Assembly (NCBI RefSeq): GCF_014649875.1
Contig: NZ_BMTW01000011.1
Span: forward strand, 124,001-188,000
DNA length: 64,000 nt
Reading direction: 5' to 3'
Source: Streptomyces rubiginosohelvolus
GTDB lineage: Bacteria; Actinomycetota; Actinomycetes; Streptomycetales; Streptomycetaceae
Of this stretch, positions 8,433 to 16,085 are shown piece by piece. The position numbers and the translations under genes were made by a program. Position 1 is the stretch's first letter. Each line of letters begins with the position of its first letter. Under the pieces are notes generated by a model. That model was not told the DNA's origin. It worked only from the letters and a program-made list of their open reading frames with translations, and made no database searches.

Positions 8433-9440
8433 ATGACGCGACGACTTGCTCAGGTTGCCAAGAAGGTTGGGGTCAGCGAGGCCACGGTGAGCCGGGTGCT
8501 CAACGGAAAGCCCGGGGTGTCCCGGGCCACCCGGCAGTCCGTGCTGACGGCCCTGGACGTCCTCGGCTACGAGCGCCCCACCCAACTGCGGGGCGAGCGC
8601 GCCCGGCTCGTCGGCCTCGTCCTGCCCGAACTGCAGAACCCGATCTTCCCCGCCTTCGCCGAGGTGATCGGCGGCGCCCTCGCCCAGCAGGGGCTCACCC
8701 CCGTCCTCTGCACCCAGACCAAGGGCGGGGTGTCCGAGGCGGACTACGTGGACCTTCTGCTCCAGCAGCAGGTCTCGGGGGTGGTCTTCGCCGGCGGCCT
8801 GTTCGCCCAGGCCGACGAGGCCCACGAGCACTACCACCGGCTCGCCGAGCGCCGTATCCCCGTCGTACTGATCAACGCCCCCATAGAGGGGCTGGACTTC
8901 CCCTGTGTCTCCTGCGACGACGCCGTCGCGATCGAGCGCGCCTGGCGCCATCTGGCCTCCCTCGGCCATGAGCGCATCGGCGTGGTGATGGGCCCCTCCG
9001 ACCACGTTCCCTCCCGCCGCAAGCTCGCCGCGGCCCGGTCCGTCGCGTCGGCCACCGGCGGTGAGCTGACCGAGGCGCACGTCGAGCGCTCGATGTTCTC
9101 CCTGGAGGGCGGCCAGGCGGCGGCCTCCCGGCTGCTTGAGCGAGGCGTCACCGGCATCATCTGCGCCAGCGACCCCCTCGCCCTCGGCGCCGTCCGCGCG
9201 GCCCGCAGGCGCGGCCTCGGCGTGCCGTCCGACGTCTCCGTCGTCGGCTACGACGACTCGGCGTTCATGAACTGCACCGAACCCCCGCTCACCACCATCC
9301 GCCAGCCCATCGAGGCCATGGGCCGGGCCGCCGTCGAACTGCTCTGCGCCGGCATCCAGGGCGGATCGCTCCCGCCGGACGAGCTGCTGTTCGAGCCGGA
9401 GCTGGTGGTCCGGGGCTCCACCGCGCAGGCGCCCCGCTGA
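8433..9440 (+). CDS. LacI-family transcriptional regulator
   Basis: Sugar-responsive repressor of 335 residues, standard for the family. The N-terminal LacI helix-turn-helix (about 4-50) reads LAQVAKKVGVSEATVSRVLN, followed by the hinge helix and a periplasmic-binding-protein-like effector domain (about 60-330) ending with the PPLTTIRQP segment typical of GalR/LacI proteins. The ATG at 8433 has no obvious ribosome site and may be translated leaderlessly. It sits just downstream of the secreted glucanase in the same direction, and shared TTGCG-type sequences upstream of both genes suggest that it controls the glucanase in response to an oligosaccharide. The effector is unknown. Confidence 0.9.
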   Translation: MTRRLAQVAKKVGVSEATVSRVLNGKPGVSRATRQSVLTALDVLGYERPTQLRGERARLVGLVLPELQNPIFPAFAEVIGGALAQQGLTPVLCTQTKGGVSEADYVDLLLQQQVSGVVFAGGLFAQADEAHEHYHRLAERRIPVVLINAPIEGLDFPCVSCDDAVAIERAWRHLASLGHERIGVVMGPSDHVPSRRKLAAARSVASATGGELTEAHVERSMFSLEGGQAAASRLLERGVTGIICASDPLALGAVRAARRRGLGVPSDVSVVGYDDSAFMNCTEPPLTTIRQPIEAMGRAAVELLCAGIQGGSLPPDELLFEPELVVRGSTAQAPR

Positions 9441-9520
9441 GCCCGGAGCACCGGTCCATCCACCGCCGACGGGGCACGCCAGGATCGCGGGGTGCGTGCG
9501 GCTGCGGCACAGTGGGGCAC

Positions 9521-9838
9521 ATGGACGACCTCAACGCACTCGCCGAGGAACACCTGACCGCCGCCCGCGCCTCCGCACACGGCCGCAGCGCCCACCTCGT
9601 GCTCCAGGAGCCCCCCTTGCGGCAGACGGTGATCGCCCTCACCGAGGGGACCGCGCTCGACGAGCACAACGCGCCGCCCGCCGCCTCGCTCCTCGTCCTG
9701 CGCGGCGGCGTCCGCCTCACCGCCGCGTCCGGCGACGCGGAACTGCCCGCCGGAACCCTGCACCCGATCCCGCAGGAACGGCACGGGCTGCTGGCGCTCA
9801 GCGACGCCGTGGTCCTCCTCACCGCCGTCAACGACTGA
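9521..9838 (+). CDS. small cupin-domain protein
   Basis: A 105-residue single-domain protein with a cupin-like pattern: a conserved ALTEGTALDEHNAPPAASLLVLRG stretch is followed by a second beta-strand set ending HPIPQERHGLLAL. The His in the first motif and the His pair in the second could hold a metal, but the classic cupin Glu/His set is incomplete. The ATG at 9521 is preferred; an in-frame GTG at 9512 is an alternative. It stands alone between the LacI gene and the YihY gene. Function is unknown. Confidence 0.65.
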   Translation: MDDLNALAEEHLTAARASAHGRSAHLVLQEPPLRQTVIALTEGTALDEHNAPPAASLLVLRGGVRLTAASGDAELPAGTLHPIPQERHGLLALSDAVVLLTAVND

Positions 9839-9975
9839 CCGGACACCGATCGCCGGACACCCCCAGGTGTGTCCCGGCCACGACGTGGCAGGAGAGGATC
9901 GAGCGGGGTCGGCACGTCCGGGAACGGGCAGGTCACCCCGGTCACCACAGCCACCCACGTCCCCGGAGTACCAGC

Positions 9976-10911
9976 TTGCCCACCCAGACCGCGTCCGCCG
10001 CGGACAGCACCGCCCCCGCCGACGGGCACGCCTCCCCGCCCCGCTCCTGGCTCACCGCTCTGCGCCGTACCCCGGTCTCGCTGTGGAACGACGACATCAC
10101 CGACTGGGCCGCGGCCCTCACGTACTACGCCATCCTCGCCCTGCTCCCGGCGCTCCTGGTCACCGTGTCCGTGATCGGCCTCGCCAATCCCGACGCGACC
10201 AGCGCCCTGATCTCCGACATCACCGCGTTCGCGCCCGCCGAGTCGGGGGAGGCGCTGCGCAGGCCGCTGGAAGCGGCGACCGAGCAGCGCTCCGCCGTCT
10301 GGCTGCTCGTCGCGACCGGGTCCGTGAGCGCCGTCTGGTCCGCGTGCAGCTACCTCGCGGTCTTCCGCCGCGCGATGCACGCGATGCACGGCGTCCGGGA
10401 CAACCGCCCGCCCCTGCGCCAGGCGCACATCATCGTCGTCTCGGCGATCGGCCTGCTCCTCCTGCTGATGACCAGCGCCTTCGCCCTCGTCATGACCGGC
10501 CCGCTGGCCCGCTGGCTCGGACGTCGCGTCGGCCTGCCGCACGAGGGGGAGACCCTGTGGGCGGCGCTGAAGTGGCCGCTGCTGGTCCTCCTCGTCGCCT
10601 GCCTGATCATGGTCCTGTTCAGCACCGGCCCCCGCTCCGCACGGGGTGTCCGCCGGGGCCTGCCCGGCGGGATACTGGCCGCGCTCTGCTGGCTCACCGC
10701 ATCGGCGCTGTTTGCCCTCTACGCGACCCAGGTCGGCAGCTACAGCCGGCTGTACGGATCGCTCGCCGGGCTCGTCGTCTTCCTGATCTGGGTCTGGTTC
10801 GCCAACCTCTCCCTGCTGGCCGGAGCCCAGTTCAACGTCGAGCTGCGGCGTCCCGAACCGCAGCCGGATCCCGGCACGGACGCGGACGGGTCCGCCCCGG
10901 CCGCAGGCTGA
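9976..10911 (+). CDS. YihY/BrkB-family inner membrane protein
   Basis: Integral membrane protein of 311 residues of the YihY/virulence factor BrkB family, with about six hydrophobic segments spread from residue 45 to 285 and the family signature LTYYAILALLPALL near residue 50. The C-terminal motif SLYGSLAGLVVFLIW-like (here YGSLAGLVVFLIWVWFANL) is also typical. I chose a TTG start at 9976, because it has GGAG seven bases upstream, it begins the conserved region, and no ATG or GTG lies nearby in frame. Molecular function of the family is not firmly known, although transport has been proposed. Its stop lies 25 bases from the converging protease gene. Confidence 0.85.
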   Translation: MPTQTASAADSTAPADGHASPPRSWLTALRRTPVSLWNDDITDWAAALTYYAILALLPALLVTVSVIGLANPDATSALISDITAFAPAESGEALRRPLEAATEQRSAVWLLVATGSVSAVWSACSYLAVFRRAMHAMHGVRDNRPPLRQAHIIVVSAIGLLLLLMTSAFALVMTGPLARWLGRRVGLPHEGETLWAALKWPLLVLLVACLIMVLFSTGPRSARGVRRGLPGGILAALCWLTASALFALYATQVGSYSRLYGSLAGLVVFLIWVWFANLSLLAGAQFNVELRRPEPQPDPGTDADGSAPAAG

Positions 10912-10935
10912 GCCGGGCCGGGCGCGTTCCCCGGC

Positions 10936-11763
10936 TCACCCCTTGGTGCGGTACCCGGCGACGACCGGCATGGTCTCGCGCAGCACCCGTACGCCGTCGT
11001 TGTCCGCGTCGCCCAGCCGGTGGCCCTGCCACGTCCCCGTCGCGCTGGAGAACCGGCTGATACGGCGGCAGTGGTCCCCGCACGCGGAGCGGTACGCCAT
11101 GATCGTGTAGTGGGTGCCGTCCGCGGTGACCCAGCCGGTGTTGTACGGGCGGTTCCGGCTCACGCTCATCGAGCCGTCCGGGTTGCCCGCCAGCGTCGTA
11201 CGGTCGTGGGCGAGGCCGAGGTTGTGGCCGATCTCGTGGCTCGCCGAGTCCAGGTCGATCCCGTCGACGTCGACGACCGCGTAGGCGTACTCGTCCGTGG
11301 AGCTGTCGAGGGCGGGCGTGTAGTCGGCCGTGCCGCCGCCCCGCTCCGGCCGGTCGACGACCAGCGTGACCAGATCGGCGCCGTACCGCGCCCGCTGCTC
11401 GTGCGCCTCGCGTCCGACCCCCGCCGACGTGTGGTCCTTGAGGAGGGCGTGCGCGGCACGGAACTCCTCCGACCCCTCGTAACCGGTCACCGTGTGCGGG
11501 TGGACGACGCGGATGATGCCGCAGAGCCCGCCACCCGCCAGGGACCGGTTCATCCGTGTCGCGATCCGCTGGGCCGAGGCGGGCACCCGGTGCTCGCCGC
11601 CCACCTGCCGCGCGGCCTTCGGTGTGTAGAGGACCAGCACGTCGACCACGGGGCAGGGGGCGGCCCGCGGCGCTTCCGCCGCGGCGCGCCCGGTGGCGGA
11701 GGCCGCGCAGAGCGACGCACCGATGCCGACGGCCAGAACTGCCTTCACGAGGTTCGCGCGCAT
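10936..11763 (-). CDS. secreted reprolysin-like (metzincin) zinc metalloprotease
   Basis: Secreted protease of 275 residues. The signal peptide covers about residues 1-29 (ending GRAAAEA). The extended zinc site HEIGHNLGLAHD (His176, His180, His186) is the metzincin form HExxHxxGxxHD, and the Met-turn is YTIMAY (Met222). Cys pairs (37/81 and 228/233 region) suggest disulfides. The protein has no propeptide that I can see beyond the short leader. The start at 11763 gives a proper signal peptide; longer in-frame starts exist upstream but add residues of poor quality. A perfect 15-bp palindrome lies 42 bp upstream of the start and may be its operator. It converges on the YihY gene. Confidence 0.85.
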   Translation of the reverse strand: MRANLVKAVLAVGIGASLCAASATGRAAAEAPRAAPCPVVDVLVLYTPKAARQVGGEHRVPASAQRIATRMNRSLAGGGLCGIIRVVHPHTVTGYEGSEEFRAAHALLKDHTSAGVGREAHEQRARYGADLVTLVVDRPERGGGTADYTPALDSSTDEYAYAVVDVDGIDLDSASHEIGHNLGLAHDRTTLAGNPDGSMSVSRNRPYNTGWVTADGTHYTIMAYRSACGDHCRRISRFSSATGTWQGHRLGDADNDGVRVLRETMPVVAGYRTKG

Positions 11764-11805
11764 GGGGAGTCGACTCCGTCCGTGAGGGGCGCCGCCCGAT
11801 AGCTG

Positions 11806-11820
11806 AAAGTGACTCACTTT
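11806..11820. promoter_or_regulatory. 15-bp palindrome upstream of the metalloprotease gene
   Basis: AAAGTGACTCACTTT is a perfect inverted repeat (7-1-7), located 42-57 bases upstream of the metalloprotease start. Its left half, with the preceding G, shares GAAAGTGACT with the PadR-region palindrome at 13297-13332, so one regulator may read both. This is an inference from sequence alone. Confidence 0.5.
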
Positions 11821-11977
11821 TAACACTCCGTGACGTTGCGCGCCTGTTGGGCCCGCCCCCGGCGACGGGCCGTTTATTCGCTGGCCAGAGGGGTGTGGCG
11901 GTGAGGAGGTGGGCAGGTACACGTGTACGAACTCGCACGAATGGAACGGCAGTCGGCGGCAGAGGGGCGTGTGTGAC

Positions 11978-12850
11978 GTGACGGAACAGAGCGAATGGCG
12001 GTTCTCCGACGACCGGGGTCAGCAGTCGACGGCGCCCCGGCCGCCCGGGCGGGTGCTGGCCTACATCCAGGCGGGGGCGACCCTGTGGGACCTCGGGATC
12101 CGGCCGGTGGCCATCTTCGGCTCCGACCACGACGGACCCGACCCCGACACGGCGAAGACCGGCACCCTGCCGCTCACCGACGTCGAGTACGTGGGTGCGG
12201 GCAGCGCCCTGGGCGTCGAGCGGCTGCTGGGCGCCGAGCCGGACCTCGTGGTGGCCGTCAGCTACGGCGGCGGCCATGTCTACGGGCTGGCCCCCGAGAC
12301 GGCCAAGCCCCTGGAGGAGCGGGTCCCGGTGGTCGTCCTCGACGTCAGCCAGGCCCGTACGTTCGGTGAGATCGGCGACCGGTTCGCCGAACTGGCCCGC
12401 TCGCTCGGCGCCACCGGGCGGCCGGACGCGGACCAGGACCTCGACGCCGCCCGGGAGCGGCTGCGCGCCGTCGTCGCCGCCACCTCCGCCGACGCGCCCC
12501 GGGTGCTCGCCCTCTCCCCGGCCGGCCCGGACCAGGCCCATGTCGCGCGCCCCAGGATGTGGCCCGAACTGCGGGTCCTCACCGAACTGGGCGTCCGGCT
12601 CGTGGAGCCCGCCGAAGGCCCGGGGGCCAATTGGTCCACGCTCGACCGCGCCGACACCTTCGCGCTGCGCCCCGAGGTGATCCTGACCGACATCCGCGCC
12701 CACGCCGCGCCCCTGGAAGAGCTGCGGGGGAGTGAGGGCACGCCGACGCCCGTCGTCCCGTGGAACCCCGAGCCCCTCTACGGGCCCCGCGACCACGCCC
12801 GCTTCCTGGACCTGGTCGCGGACGCCCTGGAGGCGGCGCGGGCGAGCTGA
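11978..12850 (+). CDS. signal-less periplasmic-binding-protein-like protein (iron-siderophore type)
   Basis: A 290-residue protein with the two-lobed fold of siderophore/B12 ABC binding proteins: conserved RVLAYIQAGATLWDLGIRPVAIFG near the N-terminus, a PDLVVAVSY strand, and RPEVILTDIRAH in the C-terminal lobe. Unlike true transport lipoproteins it has no signal peptide, no lipobox Cys and no adjacent permease or ATPase, so it should be cytoplasmic. The GTG at 11978 has AGAGGGG ten bases upstream; a GTG at 11909 would add 23 residues of low quality and still no signal. It could be an intracellular ligand-binding or siderophore-handling protein. The family is clear, the role is not. Confidence 0.75.
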   Translation: MTEQSEWRFSDDRGQQSTAPRPPGRVLAYIQAGATLWDLGIRPVAIFGSDHDGPDPDTAKTGTLPLTDVEYVGAGSALGVERLLGAEPDLVVAVSYGGGHVYGLAPETAKPLEERVPVVVLDVSQARTFGEIGDRFAELARSLGATGRPDADQDLDAARERLRAVVAATSADAPRVLALSPAGPDQAHVARPRMWPELRVLTELGVRLVEPAEGPGANWSTLDRADTFALRPEVILTDIRAHAAPLEELRGSEGTPTPVVPWNPEPLYGPRDHARFLDLVADALEAARAS

Positions 12851-12859
12851 GCCGAGGCT

Positions 12860-13285
12860 CTACGGGGCGGGGACGAGGCCGTCGGCGACCAGTCCGGCGA
12901 GCACCGCCTCGCCCAGCGCCTGTACGGCGGAGGCGGGGCGGACCATCACGGTGAACTCCTTGATGCGTCCGTCCTCGTCCAGATGCACCAGGTCGATGCC
13001 GTGGATCTCCTTGCCCGCGACCGTCGCCCGGAAGAGCAGGACCGCCGACGGGGCCTCGGTCCCGTCGGCGCTCGTCTGCGAGGAGCCCGCGAACTCGCCG
13101 ACGTAACGGAAGTCCTCGAAGGTGCGCAGCAGGACGCCGAACAGTCCCAGGACCGCCGCCCGGCCCTCGAACGGCGTGAACTTCACCGGGCTGTAGAGCC
13201 GGATGTCCTCGGTGAACAGATCGTCCAGGGCGCCGAGGTCGCGGTTGTCGACGGCGGCACGGAAACGGTCCACTGCGGTGGTCAT
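12860..13285 (-). CDS. SnoaL/NTF2-like family protein
   Basis: A 141-residue protein of the SnoaL/nuclear transport factor 2 fold: an N-terminal helix with FRAAVDNRDLGALDDLFTEDIRLYSP, then the curved sheet ending with DLVHLDEDGRIKEFTVMVRP. Such proteins are small enzymes (cyclases, isomerases) or ligand binders; no specific reaction can be assigned. GAGGAG precedes the ATG. The gene is divergent from the PadR regulator, and the shared 118-bp interval contains a 36-bp near-perfect palindrome, so PadR most likely represses this gene. It converges on the binding-protein gene with ten bases between them. Confidence 0.8.
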   Translation of the reverse strand: MTTAVDRFRAAVDNRDLGALDDLFTEDIRLYSPVKFTPFEGRAAVLGLFGVLLRTFEDFRYVGEFAGSSQTSADGTEAPSAVLLFRATVAGKEIHGIDLVHLDEDGRIKEFTVMVRPASAVQALGEAVLAGLVADGLVPAP

Positions 13286-13296
13286 GTGTCCTCCTC

Positions 13297-13332
13297 ATAG
13301 TCAAGAAAGTGACTAGTCAGTTTCTTGACTAT
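13297..13332. promoter_or_regulatory. 36-bp nested palindromic operator between SnoaL-like and padR genes
   Basis: The whole 36-bp block is symmetric: 12-bp outer arms (ATAGTCAAGAAA at 13297-13308 and its complement at 13321-13332) flank an inner perfect 10-bp palindrome TGACTAGTCA, and only one G/G pair breaks the symmetry. It lies 12 bases upstream of the SnoaL-like start and 71 bases upstream of the padR start, in the place expected of a divergent PadR operator. Confidence 0.75.
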
Positions 13333-13403
13333 CATGAGGGCCGGTGTTCCGGACAGGGGTGGACGGGGATCTGTCCCGGCCCGGTGGAGAGGGAGGCGGT
13401 CCG

Positions 13404-13973
13404 ATGGCGTTGCGCCATGCGGTGCTGGCGGCGCTGCTCGACGAGGAGCTGAGCGGCTACCAGGTGACGAAGGCCTTCGCGGCGGGCGTCGCGAACTTCT
13501 GGCACGCCCTGCCGCAGCAGGTCTACGCGGAGTTGGCCAGGCTGGAGAAGGAGGGCCTGGTCGCCGGGCGCGAGGTCGTCCAGGAGGGGCGTCCCAACAA
13601 GCGGCTGTTCCGCGTGACCGGCGAGGGGCTGGCCGAGCTGGAGGGCTTCGCGTCCGCCGCCGCCAAGCCCGCGTTCCTGCGGGAGGACCTGCTGGTCCAG
13701 GTCCAGGCGGCCGATCATCTCGACGCCGACGTGCTGATCGAGCGGCTCACCGAGCGGTACGCGTTCGCCGAGGCCAAGGCCGCGCTGTTCGAGGAGCAGC
13801 TGCGCAGGATGCGCGGCGGCCTGGGCGAGGCGGAGTTCCTGCTCCGCGGGGCGCGCGTCGGTCCGTATCTCACCTGCCGCCGCGGGCGGGATTTCGAACG
13901 CGCCAACCGCGACTGGTGCCGGGATGTGATGGAGGTGCTGCGGGCGCGGCGAGCGGCCGGAGGGGAGGTCTGA
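13404..13973 (+). CDS. PadR-family transcriptional regulator
   Basis: Dimeric winged-helix regulator of 189 residues. The N-terminal PadR domain (about 1-85) reads ALRHAVLAALLDEELSGYQ then a wing with RPNKRLFRVTGEG, and is followed by the C-terminal PadR_2-type coiled-coil helices (about 95-185). GGAGAGGGAGG lies upstream of the ATG at 13404; an earlier in-frame ATG at 13344 would overlap the operator region and lacks a site. Family members usually repress themselves and a divergent gene, here the SnoaL-like protein, releasing DNA when a phenolic or drug-like ligand binds. The ligand is unknown. Confidence 0.9.
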   Translation: MALRHAVLAALLDEELSGYQVTKAFAAGVANFWHALPQQVYAELARLEKEGLVAGREVVQEGRPNKRLFRVTGEGLAELEGFASAAAKPAFLREDLLVQVQAADHLDADVLIERLTERYAFAEAKAALFEEQLRRMRGGLGEAEFLLRGARVGPYLTCRRGRDFERANRDWCRDVMEVLRARRAAGGEV

Positions 13974-13987
13974 CGACCGACTCCCCA

Positions 13988-14046
13988 ACTTTCCCAAAAA
14001 TATTCTGCAAAAACTCTTTGGGAAAGTGCTTCCGTCAGCCTACGCT
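13988..14046 (+). promoter_or_regulatory. promoter and inverted repeat upstream of the ArsR-family gene
   Basis: Perfect 11-bp inverted repeats (13988-13998 and 14017-14027, core CTTTCCCAAA and its complement) are separated by 18 bases. The right arm overlaps a candidate -35 box TTGGGA (14018-14023), which is 17 bases from a -10 box TACGCT (14041-14046). The ATG lies seven bases after the -10 box, so the transcript is probably leaderless. The arrangement fits autorepression. Confidence 0.55.
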
Positions 14047-14052
14047 GCTGCC

Positions 14053-14661
14053 ATGGACAGCGAAGACAGCGGTCGCGTACTCGATCCGGCGCAGGACGGG
14101 GCCGCCCTCAAGGCCCTCACCCACCCCCTGCGCCTCACCCTGCTCGGACTGCTGCGCCAGCACGGCCCGGCCACCGCCAGCGAGCTCGCGGTCAGGACGG
14201 GGGAGTCCTCGGCGTCCACCAGCTACCACCTGCGGGTGCTCGCCAAGTACGCGTTCGTCGCCGAGGCCGACCACCGAGACAGCAGGGAACGCCGCTGGAA
14301 GTCCGTGCACGACGTCACCTCGTGGAGCAACGAGGCGATGCACGCCAGCCCCGGCGGCAGCGTGATCCTGAGCGTCCTGCACCGCCGACAGATCGAGCAC
14401 CTCCAGCAGTCCCTGGACCGCCACGAGGCGGACCTGGACAGCGGCCGGCTGGGTGAGGAATGGCAGGAGCCGTCGGGGCTCAGCGACCTGATGCCCCGGC
14501 TGACCCCGGAGTCCCTCGCCGAGCTGTGGGAGGTGTTCCGCGCGAAGACGGCCGAGCTGACCGCCCGTGACGCCCAGGATCCCCGCGCCGAACAGGTCGT
14601 CCTGTTCACGGCAGGGCTTCCGCTGGCCCCGGAGGCCACGGATGCCGGAGAAGGCTCATGA
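14053..14661 (+). CDS. ArsR-like winged-helix transcriptional regulator
   Basis: A 202-residue regulator. The N-terminal winged helix (about 12-85) has ALTHPLRLTLLGLL, the recognition helix SASTSYHLRVLAKY and a wing with RERRWKSV, which is the helix_turn_helix ArsR/HTH_20 pattern. The C-terminal part is helical and lacks ArsR metal-binding Cys. The ATG is seven bases after a -10 box, and no ribosome site is present, so leaderless translation is likely. Its stop overlaps the start of an MFS transporter gene (ATGA), so it probably controls that transporter from within the operon. The effector is unknown. Confidence 0.85.
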   Translation: MDSEDSGRVLDPAQDGAALKALTHPLRLTLLGLLRQHGPATASELAVRTGESSASTSYHLRVLAKYAFVAEADHRDSRERRWKSVHDVTSWSNEAMHASPGGSVILSVLHRRQIEHLQQSLDRHEADLDSGRLGEEWQEPSGLSDLMPRLTPESLAELWEVFRAKTAELTARDAQDPRAEQVVLFTAGLPLAPEATDAGEGS

Positions 14662-16085
14662 CCGGCCGGCCGGTCCCCGCCGCCGTCTCCCCGGGCCACG
14701 GCGGCCTGGACGGCGCGACCGCGCGCCGCCGTTACGTCACGGTCTCCTTCCTCTTCTGGCTCCCCATCGGCATGTCCATCGCGACGGGCGTGCTCCTCTT
14801 CACCGAACGCGGCATGGGTCTCGCGGCCATCGCCGGCTTCTACGCCGTGCACTCCCTCACGGCCGCCGCGATGGAGCTGCCCACCGGCGGCCTCTCCGAC
14901 GTCATCGGGCGGCGCCCCGTCCTGGCCATCGCCGGGCTGCTCAACCTCACCGCCTTCACCCTCATCGGCCTCGGCGCGGCGGGCTGGGCCATCGCGCTCG
15001 GCATGGGCCTGATGGGTCTCGCCCGCGCCCTGTCCAGCGGACCCGCCGAGGCCTGGTACGTCGACACCGTCCACACCCACGCCGGACCCGACGCCGACCT
15101 GCGTACGGGCCTGGCGCGCGGCAGTTCCGCCACCTCGGCCGCCCTCGCGCTCGGCACCCTCCTCGGCGGCGGGCTGCCCTGGCTGCTCGGCCTCGCCCCC
15201 GGCCCGGGGGAGTGGCTGGCCGACACGACCGTCGGCCTGGTCATCCCGCTCTCCCTGCCCGCCCTGCTCGGCGCCCTGGTCGAAGGCGTCTTCGTGCTCT
15301 ACGTGCTGAGCGCCCTGCCCGAACCTCCCCGGCCCCGGACGACCCTGCGCCGGGTCATGGGCGGTGTGCCCGCTGCCATCGCCGCCGGGCTCCGGCTCGG
15401 CGCCCGGGACGCCCTGATCCGCCGCATCCTGCTCACCGCGAGCGCCGCCGGGGCCGCCCTCGCCGCCGTCGAACTCCTCACCCCCGGCCGGGCCGCCGCC
15501 CTCATGGGCACCGCCGAATCCGGCGCGCTGGTCTTCGCCGGGCTCGCCTGCGCCGGGTTCCTCTGTTCCGCCCTCGGCAGCCAACTCGCCCCGCTCGTAG
15601 CCCGGTTCACCGGAAGCAGCGAGCGCGCGGTGCTCGCGAGCCTCGGGCTGGTGGCGCTGGGGCTGACCCTGCTCGGCCTCACCACGCACACGATGAGCCC
15701 CCTCGCCACGACGGTCGCCGTCACCGGCTACGGACTCGTCTACCTGGGCCTCGGAGCCGCGGGCCCCAACGAGAACGATCTGCTGCACCGCCGCGTCGAC
15801 GCCTCGGGCCGCGCCACCGCCCTCTCCGTCCAGTCGCTCTCCCTGCAACTGGTCGCCGCCGGCGCCGGACTGGGCGCGGGCGCCCTGCCCCCGGGCCCGC
15901 TGCCCTGGCTGCTGGCCGCCACGGCCGTACTGGCGGGCGCGCTGCTCTGGGTCAGGCGCGCCGCCCCGGCCCCGCCCCACCACGGCCCCTCGGCGACCGG
16001 GGGCCCGGTCGCCGCCCCTGTTCCCGCCGGGCCGCTCCACGACACCGCACCCGAGGAGATCCACCCCCATGCCCGACCGACTTGA
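14658..16085 (+). CDS. MFS transporter
   Basis: Twelve-helix major facilitator permease of 475 residues. The loop 2-3 motif appears as GGLSDVIGRRPVL (about 75-90). Hydrophobic segments fill residues 30-435, with a Pro/Ala/Gly-rich cytoplasmic tail. It starts inside the ArsR gene (ATGA overlap) and overlaps the following PfkB kinase gene by 17 bp, so all three are translationally coupled. Export of a drug-like compound or uptake of a sugar for the kinase are both possible; the ArsR-MFS pairing more often indicates efflux. Confidence 0.85.
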   Translation: MTGRPVPAAVSPGHGGLDGATARRRYVTVSFLFWLPIGMSIATGVLLFTERGMGLAAIAGFYAVHSLTAAAMELPTGGLSDVIGRRPVLAIAGLLNLTAFTLIGLGAAGWAIALGMGLMGLARALSSGPAEAWYVDTVHTHAGPDADLRTGLARGSSATSAALALGTLLGGGLPWLLGLAPGPGEWLADTTVGLVIPLSLPALLGALVEGVFVLYVLSALPEPPRPRTTLRRVMGGVPAAIAAGLRLGARDALIRRILLTASAAGAALAAVELLTPGRAAALMGTAESGALVFAGLACAGFLCSALGSQLAPLVARFTGSSERAVLASLGLVALGLTLLGLTTHTMSPLATTVAVTGYGLVYLGLGAAGPNENDLLHRRVDASGRATALSVQSLSLQLVAAGAGLGAGALPPGPLPWLLAATAVLAGALLWVRRAAPAPPHHGPSATGGPVAAPVPAGPLHDTAPEEIHPHARPT

